From positions 1 through 11,116 of the forward strand of contig NZ_DYZA01000125.1 of the NCBI RefSeq assembly GCF_020741395.1: 11,116 nucleotides of DNA, read 5' to 3'. Under the pieces are notes generated by a model. The model had not been told where the DNA came from. It saw nothing but the letters and a program-made list of their open reading frames with translations, and made no database searches. Positions 6,771 through 11,116 of the stretch are shown piece after piece. Source of the stretch: Mailhella massiliensis. GTDB taxonomy: Bacteria; Desulfobacterota; Desulfovibrionia; Desulfovibrionales; Desulfovibrionaceae. Each line of letters starts with the position of its first letter. The first letter of the stretch is position 1. The position numbers and the translations under genes are program-made.

Positions 6771-8032
6771 CAGCACACTCTCAGGTTTTTGCGCGGCGGA
6801 AGCTTGTGAAACGCTCCCCGCCCCGCCGGATTCTCCACGCCCATGGCCAGATAGCGGAAGGCGTCGGCTCCGTGGCTTGTCCAGTCGTGCAGCGGCCTTG
6901 CGCGAAAATCCCCGGCCTTGTCGTCCCATTCGCGCTGGTAAAGGCGCAAAGCTTCCAGCCCCTGCGCGCATTTTTTCGCGTCGAAAAAGCAGCGCGGCAG
7001 AAGCAGGCGCACGGCATTGATACCGTCCTCCACCCGCGTCATGGGCAGAACGCGCCCCCGCACGCCGAGCCTTTGCAGAGTTTCGAGGCGCGTAGTGCCC
7101 GTGCCGAGCTCCGAAGCTGCGGCGTCGTGGGGGAAAAGGTGCTCGCCGTACACATAGCCCCGCTTCTGAAGCTCGCGCACATAGTGGTCGAGCCCCACGC
7201 CCGAGGCCTGGCAGTAGTCTATGACATGCACCTCCTGCCCCACGATCTGCACGAACCATATCGCCGTGGAGTCGGAAAAGCCGAGGTCCCACGCCGTCAT
7301 TACGGGAAAGTCCGGCCGGTACGGCACAGAGCAGATACGCCCGGACTTGTCCGCGTCTTCCATGAGCTTCCCGTAGTACGCACCTACCACGGCCGCGGTG
7401 AAGGAACACTCGTATTCCTGCTCATATTCCGCTTCGCTCGACTCGCGCCTTGCCACGGCAAGATCCTCTTCGGAAAGTATGCCCGTTTCCGACGCGCGGT
7501 ACATGAGCGCAACCCAGGATTCTTCGCGGAGCTTCGCGTTCTCCCATACCTTCCACAGGGCGTTCCTGCCCTTGGGAGTGCCCAGAAAAAGCGCCTTGCC
7601 GTGCGTGGCGAGCAGCATGGGCAACACTATTTCCGACCACATGGCATAGGGCATCTGCGCCACTTCGTCGAAGACCACGTCGCAGAGGTTCAGCCCGCGC
7701 AAAGCGTCGGGGTTCTCCGCACCGTAAAGGCGTATGCGCGCGCCGTTTTGAAAATCCGCGCGCAGCTCGCTCTCATTCACCCTGGCCCCGGCGGCCAGCG
7801 CTATCTTTTTGAGGTAATCCCAGGCCACGTCCTTGGCCTGCCGGTAGGTGGGCGCAATGTACGCCCCCCGGTAGGAGGCGCCTCCCTGCGCGGCGTTGCG
7901 GCAGAGCCTCGCCACGGCGAGCACCGTTTTGCCGAAGCGCCTGTGGCAGATGAGCACGCCGAAACTTCGGCGATCCAGCTCCTCCAGCGCCTTCTGCTGC
8001 AAGGGCCTGAGCTTCACGCGAACTTCCATCAT
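6770..8032 (-). CDS. terL: Terminase large subunit
   Basis: ATPase and nuclease that cuts concatemeric phage DNA and drives it into the prohead through the portal. The 420-residue product has, in order, an adenine-binding RPLQQKALEEL stretch, a Walker A variant CHRRFGKT (29-36), PTYRQAKDVAW, a Walker B VVFDE (119-123, with catalytic E123), the coupling motif FLGTPKG (149-155), and the RNase H-like nuclease with acidic residues in TAWDLGFSD (D249), PHDAAASE (D303) and HGADAFRYL (D390). It looks complete. Two ATGs lie in tandem; 8030-8032 overlaps the small-terminase stop as ATGA and the next codon is also Met, so the start may be 3 bases later. The open frame extends further upstream, but that extension is Gly/Arg-rich shadow sequence over the small terminase. 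Portal follows with a 1-base overlap. Confidence 0.95.
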   Translation of the reverse strand: MMEVRVKLRPLQQKALEELDRRSFGVLICHRRFGKTVLAVARLCRNAAQGGASYRGAYIAPTYRQAKDVAWDYLKKIALAAGARVNESELRADFQNGARIRLYGAENPDALRGLNLCDVVFDEVAQMPYAMWSEIVLPMLLATHGKALFLGTPKGRNALWKVWENAKLREESWVALMYRASETGILSEEDLAVARRESSEAEYEQEYECSFTAAVVGAYYGKLMEDADKSGRICSVPYRPDFPVMTAWDLGFSDSTAIWFVQIVGQEVHVIDYCQASGVGLDHYVRELQKRGYVYGEHLFPHDAAASELGTGTTRLETLQRLGVRGRVLPMTRVEDGINAVRLLLPRCFFDAKKCAQGLEALRLYQREWDDKAGDFRARPLHDWTSHGADAFRYLAMGVENPAGRGAFHKLPPRKNLRVC

Positions 8033-8334
8033 ACCTCGCCGAAAAGAACCACTTTCACGCTCTCCGCCGCCGGGGTTCTGCCCTTGTCCACGGGCTTTTC
8101 CCCCAGCGTGTCGCGCACCCACTCGGCGGCGGCCTTGTCCCCGCCCGCCGCCTTCAGCAACAGGCTCCTGCACACGGCCCGCCGCACCGAAACGCCCTGA
8201 AGGGCCTCCACCTCATCCAGGGGCATGTCCACAAGCGCCCGGAGCGCCGCCTCAAAGCTCTCCTCCGCCTTCTTCCGCCCTGCGCCTTTTTTCCCCGAAG
8301 GGCCCGCGCGGCCTTTTGCCGTTTCCGCCGCCAT
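8029..8334 (-). CDS. Putative terminase small subunit
   Basis: Known role: recognises phage DNA and regulates the large subunit. The 101-residue product is placed immediately before terL with a 4-base ATGA overlap. It has a basic N-terminus (KGRAGPSGKKGAGRKK), then a helical part with SFEAALRALVDMPLDEVEAL and RAVCRSLLLKAAGGDKAAAE followed by WVRDTLGEKPVDKG. The pattern of helix, AxxGD, xAAxW, RDxxGEKPxDK resembles short phage packaging proteins of the DUF5681/small-terminase kind. Start: ATG 8332-8334 overlaps the TGA of the upstream holin gene by one base (TGATG), with GGAGGGG 5-6 bases ahead; a GTG three bases earlier is an alternative. The call rests on position and general pattern. Confidence 0.7.
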   Translation of the reverse strand: MAAETAKGRAGPSGKKGAGRKKAEESFEAALRALVDMPLDEVEALQGVSVRRAVCRSLLLKAAGGDKAAAEWVRDTLGEKPVDKGRTPAAESVKVVLFGEV

Positions 8335-8825
8335 CACCGCCCCTCCTCACAGCCGGGAACCGGGCACTCGTCGCCCCGGAAGGGGCATTGTTCCACATGC
8401 TTTTTCCGCATCTCGGGCGGCATGGTTCTGCGTATCTCGTTGATATCGCCGGGATCCATGAGATCCACCACCGAAAGGCCGAGCTTTTTCAAAAGCCACA
8501 GCTTCACCGTTTCGCCGCCGAGGCCCGCCGCAGCCATGGAGGCCGCCACCTGCATTTCCGGCGTGACGCCGGGCAGGGCAAGCGGCAGCAAAAGCGAGCA
8601 GCTCACGGCCATGGACGTGGTAAGCGCCGCGTTCAGAAGCGCCGTGACGGCCTGCTCCCTCCGCGAGCGCTGTTTGTAGCCGCGCCTCAGCTGCCTTGCG
8701 GCGGAAGCCGCGGCCACGGCTCCGGCCATGAGCGCGAGCGGCCACGCTCCCTTTACCGCACCCAGGTATTCGGCGGCGTGATCTGCGCCGTCCCCCCCTA
8801 TCTGGCTCACCTGACCTCCCTGCAT
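8334..8825 (-). CDS. Holin-like membrane protein (LydA type) with Cys-rich tail
   Basis: From ATG 8823-8825 the product is 163 residues. It has two to three hydrophobic segments: AWPLALMAGAVAAASAA, then ALTTSMAVSCSLLLPLAL, then a more amphipathic stretch from MQVAASMAAAGLGGETVKLW. A basic loop, RQLRRGYKQRSRREQ, lies between the first two. This matches the build of LydA-type phage holins, which form inner-membrane lesions to start lysis. The hydrophilic C-terminus has KKHVEQCPFRGDECPVPGC, three Cys and a His that could bind metal, which is not typical of a holin. No good ribosome site precedes the ATG; the frame is open upstream, with a TTG at about 8849 following AGGAAAAGGA, so the true start may be there. 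It overlaps the small terminase by one base. A head or packaging role instead of lysis is possible given its position. Confidence 0.6.
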   Translation of the reverse strand: MQGGQVSQIGGDGADHAAEYLGAVKGAWPLALMAGAVAAASAARQLRRGYKQRSRREQAVTALLNAALTTSMAVSCSLLLPLALPGVTPEMQVAASMAAAGLGGETVKLWLLKKLGLSVVDLMDPGDINEIRRTMPPEMRKKHVEQCPFRGDECPVPGCEEGR

Positions 8826-8910
8826 CGTGATTTTTTTTACACTCGCCAAAGTTCCTTTTCCTGTGTTAGGCATAAAGCCCGCCCGGACTTTCAACCTGTG
8901 AGGACGCGAC

Positions 8911-9165
8911 ATGATGATGCACGCCTGCCCCTACTGTTCTTCGGAAGACATAGGACTCATCGACATTCTGGGGAGAATCTATTCCGTGGGCTGCCGCAAC
9001 TGCGGCATGACGGGCCCCCAGGCGGAAAGTGCGGACGAGGCGGAACACGCCTGGAACGGCCTCTGCCTCAAGATATGCAGCCACTGCATTTCCCGGCCCT
9101 GGGGCCGCGCCATGGCAAAGCGTGTTCAGGCCATGAGCGAAGAAGCGGAGCATAGGCAGGCCTGA
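8911..9165 (+). CDS. Lar-like restriction alleviation / zinc-ribbon protein
   Basis: The only clear plus-strand gene, 84 residues. The start reads MMMHACPYCSSEDIGLIDIL; the CPYC pair (C6, C9) and CRNC pair (C28, C31) followed by GMTGPQAES and AEHAWNG are the typical pattern of Lar-family proteins (CPFCG, then CxxCGaxGP, then AxxxWN). Lar of the Rac prophage dampens type I restriction of incoming DNA; many family members are simply annotated as zinc-binding phage proteins, so the activity here is inference. A further KICSHC pair follows at about 54-58. ATG 8911 has GAGG about 9 bases ahead; two further Met codons follow directly. It is transcribed divergently from the holin gene and converges with the spanin genes. 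A promoter must lie in the 85-base gap; TTTACA at 8836-8841 resembles a -35 box but no good -10 follows. Confidence 0.78.
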   Translation: MMMHACPYCSSEDIGLIDILGRIYSVGCRNCGMTGPQAESADEAEHAWNGLCLKICSHCISRPWGRAMAKRVQAMSEEAEHRQA

Positions 9166-9247
9166 AGGGCGCGCTCCGCCGGCTCTTCAGCTCCCGGCCC
9201 GTGCAGGCGTGCGCCCGGCAACGGAGGCCGCCCTGCGCCCGCGCCGT

Positions 9248-9466
9248 TCAAAGCCCCTCCTCCCCGGTGACGTCGTAAATCCAGAGGGCAAGGCGGCCTG
9301 CGTCATCGCCGTTCATCCACACGCCGGGCGTCCCGCCCAACGTCGCATGCTGAAGGCTCGTCAGCACCGGCAGGGGCGGAAGCTCCGCCGGGGTTGAGCT
9401 GGGAGATGAGCACCCCTGCGCCGTCAGAAGCCACGCGGCGGCGAAAATCGGCGGCACGCTTTTCAT
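9248..9466 (-). CDS. Rz1-like outer-membrane spanin lipoprotein
   Basis: A 72-residue product starting MKSVPPIFAAAWLLTAQGCS. It has a short basic n-region, a hydrophobic stretch and then Cys19 preceded by TAQG, a slightly relaxed lipobox; the mature part begins Ser/Pro-rich (SSPSSTPAELPPLPVL), as in Rz1 proteins. Known role: with the inner-membrane spanin it bridges the periplasm and fuses the two membranes in the last step of lysis of Gram-negative hosts. The gene begins inside the preceding frame (9303-9533) in a different frame, as Rz1 does within Rz. The ATG at 9464-9466 has GGAAAGG about 7 bases ahead. A longer version from ATG 9533-9535 would add 23 residues rich in Cys, Pro and Trp, which would spoil the signal, so the internal start is preferred. 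Confidence 0.7.
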   Translation of the reverse strand: MKSVPPIFAAAWLLTAQGCSSPSSTPAELPPLPVLTSLQHATLGGTPGVWMNGDDAGRLALWIYDVTGEEGL

Positions 9467-9533
9467 CCAGCCTTTCCAGAAGGCGCAGCCCGGCTTCAAG
9501 CAGCGCGGCGACAAGCGCGGCCCAGGCTTCCAC
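9303..9533 (-). CDS. Small phage protein overlapping the Rz1-like gene; possible inner spanin
   Basis: Reading from GTG 9531-9533 gives 76 residues starting (M)EAWAALVAALLEAGLRLLER, then LDEKRAADFRRRVASDGAGV and LISQLNPGG. The first 40 residues form a clear amphipathic helix. GGAAGG lies 6 bases ahead of the GTG, and the upstream gene's TGA overlaps the adjoining ATG, giving the chain TGATGTG. In the classical arrangement the frame around an embedded Rz1 is Rz, but this product lacks a clean N-terminal membrane anchor: its hydrophobic stretch carries Glu and Arg. The C-terminal part, which overlaps the lipoprotein gene, is low in complexity (Asp, Arg, Ala, Gly). It may be a shortened inner spanin or an unrelated lysis-cassette protein. 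Confidence 0.5.
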   Translation of the reverse strand: MEAWAALVAALLEAGLRLLERLDEKRAADFRRRVASDGAGVLISQLNPGGASAPAGADEPSACDVGRDARRVDERR

Positions 9534-9534
9534 A

Positions 9535-9747
9535 TCAGGCCTTCCTTTCCTGTGCCGCGTCGTCGGCGTTTTTTGCGCGGCCCACATTCACGGCAAGAAG
9601 GTTGAGCAGTTTGTACGCCGTGCGGTAGACGACGCCGCTCCCTGCCGAAGGCGCGGGCAGAAGCGCGGACACGGCCGCGCACACGCCCATGAGCGAAAGC
9701 ACAAGGCCCGCATAGGAGCCGCATATCTCCGTAATGATCTCTTCCAT
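9535..9747 (-). CDS. Holin-like small membrane protein (70 aa)
   Basis: The product starts MEEIITEICGSYAGLVLSLM and has one strong hydrophobic helix, AGLVLSLMGVCAAVSALLP (about residues 13-31), a PAPSAGSG turn, a weaker helix TAYKLLNLLAVNVG, and a charged tail RAKNADDAAQERKA. Size, one or two membrane segments and position just before spanin-like frames fit a small holin or a holin-associated membrane protein. It has the best ribosome site of the lysis region, AAGGAGGAG 4-5 bases before ATG 9745-9747. Its TGA overlaps the following start region. With the LydA-like protein at 8334-8825, the window has two holin candidates, so one may be an antiholin or neither may be fully assigned. Confidence 0.65.
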   Translation of the reverse strand: MEEIITEICGSYAGLVLSLMGVCAAVSALLPAPSAGSGVVYRTAYKLLNLLAVNVGRAKNADDAAQERKA

Positions 9748-10408
9748 GTTCTCCTCCTTGAAGTCAGGAAGGCCGTTTGCGCGGGCCCTGCGGCGGACAC
9801 GGCGCGACGGACATGAATTTCCGCCCGCTCTGCGCGCTGCAAAAAACGCAGGCCTTCACAAAAAAAGCCGAACAAACGTATTCCTTCACAAACAGGGCCC
9901 TGAGAGCGCGGCAAGAAGGACTTCCTTCGTGAAACAGGGCTGAACAGGCCGTTGAACAAGGCCCGGCCCTTCCCTCAGCCGGAGGCCATGGCGTGGGGCG
10001 CGCCGCAGGGCTGCCGGGCCCCGGGCGCGGAGAAAGCGCTTTTTCTGCCGCCGGTGCGGGGAAAGCCCGGCGCGGGATGCCCCTTTTTGCGGCCCTGCCC
10101 GGAACGCCGAGGCTCTATTCCTGCTGCGGCCTCCGGCATGCGGGCTCCGCGGGCGAAGGGCCGCCCTTTTCGCGCTTCTGCATGCCGAATCTTCCCCCTC
10201 AACGGGGCGGGCCGCCGTGAGCCTGTCCTTGCCGGGATCCGGGGCACGGCCCCACGCGGGCCGCCTTCTTGTCTTTGTTCCATGAAGATCAATCCGGCGG
10301 TGTGCCCAAAGGCGCGGGCCCTTTTCCCCTGTCGCGGCGCCGCCCGGGCGTCGGCGCGTTGCCGTGGCCTTTTTCGGAAAAAACTCCGAAAAGCCCTGCC
10401 CGAAAAAC
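9748..10408. other. About 660 bases without a convincing gene
   Basis: Long frames are open on both strands here but all translate to Arg/Pro/Gly/Ala-rich sequence without recognisable helices or motifs, as expected by chance in GC-rich DNA with few stops. The part nearest the 70-residue gene (9840-9940) is AT-richer and has short direct repeats: CTTCACAAA occurs twice (around 9853 and 9883) and AAACAGGGC twice (around 9890 and 9930). GGGCCGCC recurs around 10157, 10208 and 10258. No tRNA or CRISPR-type structure is seen. It may hold a promoter for the holin/spanin cluster or be the remains of a lost gene. Confidence 0.45.
10366..10395 (-). terminator. Hairpin after the NrdD-like gene, weak terminator candidate
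   Basis: An exact inverted repeat, TTTTCGGA (10371-10378) and TCCGAAAA (10385-10392), with a 6-base loop, extendable past a 2-base bulge by GGC/GCC. It begins 14 bases past the stop codon of the small NrdD-like gene on the minus strand, a natural place for a 3' end. The stem is not very GC-rich and no long U-tract follows it, so efficient termination is doubtful; it may be an RNA-processing or attenuation hairpin. Confidence 0.4.
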
Positions 10409-10588
10409 CTAGGGCCGCGCGCCTTCCCCAGCGGGGGCAAAAGGCTCCATGCGGCAATGCTTCACCCTGTCGCGCTCCTCGGCGCGCTTGGCGTTGTTGA
10501 ACCTGCCCACCGAGCCCACAAGATAGCCGGTAATGCGGCGTATGCGTTCAAAGGCCACGCCTTCGCCCACGGCAGTTCGCGTATCCAT
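10409..10588 (-). CDS. Stand-alone NrdD C-terminal (glycyl-radical region) like protein
   Basis: A 59-residue product starting MDTRTAVGEGVAFERIRRIT, followed by GYLVGSVGRFNNAKRAEERD and RVKH. The R-R-I-T-G-Y-L pattern followed by RFNNAKRAEERDRVKH resembles the extreme C-terminus of anaerobic (class III) ribonucleoside-triphosphate reductase, where the Gly of the xGY element carries the catalytic radical; here that would be G21. The rest of NrdD, with ATP-cone and barrel, is absent. The ATG at 10586-10588 has a strong GGAGG 5-6 bases ahead and there is a clear stop at 10409-10411, so it looks like a real gene, not debris. The last 15 residues are Pro/Gly/Ala-rich and probably not part of the domain. 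It lies about 145 bases after the endolysin gene on the same strand. A different function of the motif cannot be excluded. Confidence 0.68.
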   Translation of the reverse strand: MDTRTAVGEGVAFERIRRITGYLVGSVGRFNNAKRAEERDRVKHCRMEPFAPAGEGARP

Positions 10589-10733
10589 ATCCCCTCCTTC
10601 CCTGTTTTTTCATCACGCTTTTCCCCCGGCCCGCCGAAAAACGCGCCCGGAAAGCCGAAAGCGCGAAAGCTTGCGCAGATGACGGCGCGAAAAAGCCGGC
10701 CCGCATGCTCCCATGCCCCGGCGGAAAGCGTGC

Positions 10734-11116
10734 CTATGCGCCTTCCACCGCCTCTTCCAGCGCGTCCGTACGGCGCAGCCAGCCGGACAGGAACGGGGAA
10801 AGGGCGGGATTGCTCCGCGCAAGTTCGCAGTAGCGGGCGCGGCGGATATGGCACATGGCCGCGGCGGTCTTCTTGTCGTCGCAGAGCTTGAGAGCGCCCC
10901 AGGTAAGGGGGCCGAAGCGCCCGTCCACGGCCACGCCGAGAGCCTGCTGCACCATTTTCTTGGCGTAGGGAACGCCCATGTTCACGGCCGTATCGTAAAT
11001 GACCATGGCCATGAGCGGCTTCACGTTGTCCAGGGGGAACACGTCCCAAAAGTTGCGGCGCAGAACGCGCGCGGCAAGGGCGGGGGTGAGGGCGCGGATA
11101 TCGTCTTCGTCAATGT
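10734..11116 (-). CDS. GH108-type endolysin (N-acetylmuramidase), C-terminal part
   Basis: The gene enters from beyond the window end; about 127 residues are visible. They begin IDEDDIRALTPALAARVLRR followed by NFWDVFPLDNVKPL, then MVIYDTAVNMGVPYAKKMVQ, QALGVAVDGRFGPLTWGALK and, near the end, ELARSNPALSPFLSGWLRR. This fits glycoside hydrolase family 108 lysozymes with their C-terminal peptidoglycan-binding part (family pattern: a YW aromatic pair, DxAVNxG, LQxALGVxxDGxxGPxT, FLxGWxxR). The N-terminal catalytic Glu (EGG motif) would be outside the window. It cuts the glycan of peptidoglycan during lysis. No internal start is needed: the frame is open to the edge. It is the first visible gene of the lysis region. 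Confidence 0.85.
   Translation of the reverse strand, partial: IDEDDIRALTPALAARVLRRNFWDVFPLDNVKPLMAMVIYDTAVNMGVPYAKKMVQQALGVAVDGRFGPLTWGALKLCDDKKTAAAMCHIRRARYCELARSNPALSPFLSGWLRRTDALEEAVEGA

Noticed and set aside
4755..6809. A 684-codon plus-strand open frame opposite the portal gene
   Set aside because: Its translation is dominated by His, Leu, Arg, Gly and Ala without motifs, as expected for the complement of a GC-rich gene; the minus strand has a recognisable portal with coupled start and stop.
6771..7409. An N-terminal extension of the portal frame of about 210 codons overlapping terL
   Set aside because: The extension is Arg/Gly/Ala-rich shadow translation of terL; the portal sequence begins at the ATG that overlaps the terL stop.
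6806..8200. A 464-codon plus-strand open frame opposite the large terminase
   Set aside because: Antisense shadow of terL, which has Walker and nuclease motifs in order; the plus frame shows none and has no ribosome site.
8836..8900. Divergent promoter elements between the holin and Lar-like genes
   Set aside because: TTTACA on the plus strand and TTGAAA on the minus strand resemble -35 boxes, but no acceptable -10 box sits at the right distance, so no promoter is annotated.
9886..10440. Open frames of 160-185 codons on both strands in the spacer
   Set aside because: Composition is Arg/Pro/Gly-rich with no helices, motifs or ribosome sites, and frames on opposite strands are equally open, so chance openness in GC-rich DNA is the simpler reading.
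10462..11049. A 195-codon minus-strand frame overlapping the endolysin
   Set aside because: It is out of frame with the recognisable GH108 sequence and with the NrdD-like gene, and its translation is low in complexity.
1..11116. CRISPR array, tRNA, rRNA or insertion sequence
   Set aside because: No regularly spaced repeats, cloverleaf-like segment or transposase frame with terminal inverted repeats was seen on either strand.

Overview
The window looks like part of a prophage, probably a decaying one, in a high-GC anaerobic bacterium. The best guess is the Desulfovibrionaceae (Desulfovibrio/Bilophila/Mailhella type). That guess rests on general resemblance of the phage proteins and on a small NrdD-like protein; no host marker gene settles it. 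Nearly every gene lies on the minus strand, so the biological order runs from high to low coordinates. 

Lysis region (11116 to about 9248, minus): the C-terminal part of a GH108-type muramidase endolysin, a 59-residue free-standing protein resembling the C-terminal glycyl-radical region of anaerobic ribonucleotide reductase NrdD, about 660 bases with no convincing gene, a 70-residue holin-like membrane protein, then two overlapping frames with Rz/Rz1 (spanin) architecture. A single plus-strand gene, a Lar-like zinc-ribbon protein (8911-9165), separates this region from the next unit. 

Head region (8825 to 701, minus): a LydA-like holin, small terminase, large terminase, SU10-type portal, a broken gene, an intact 91-residue gene, a second broken gene, a remnant copy of the 91-residue gene, a scaffold-like protein and the SU10/DUF5309-type major capsid protein. 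Intact neighbours mostly overlap by 1-4 bases (TGATG or ATGA), which suggests one translationally coupled transcript. It ends at a strong hairpin terminator at 631-670. 

Below the terminator (348 to 1, minus) is the start of rmlA, glucose-1-phosphate thymidylyltransferase, a host-type surface-polysaccharide gene with its own leader. No tail, connector or integrase gene lies between the capsid gene and rmlA, so the packaging and capsid block appears to stop at a junction with host-like DNA. 

The most unusual parts are the 2.1-kb stretch between portal and scaffold, where two lower-GC genes are broken by indels at homopolymers and a small gene appears both intact and as a remnant; the stand-alone NrdD-like glycyl-radical domain; the overlapping spanin-like frames with nearly coincident ATG and GTG starts; and a holin with a Cys/His-rich tail.
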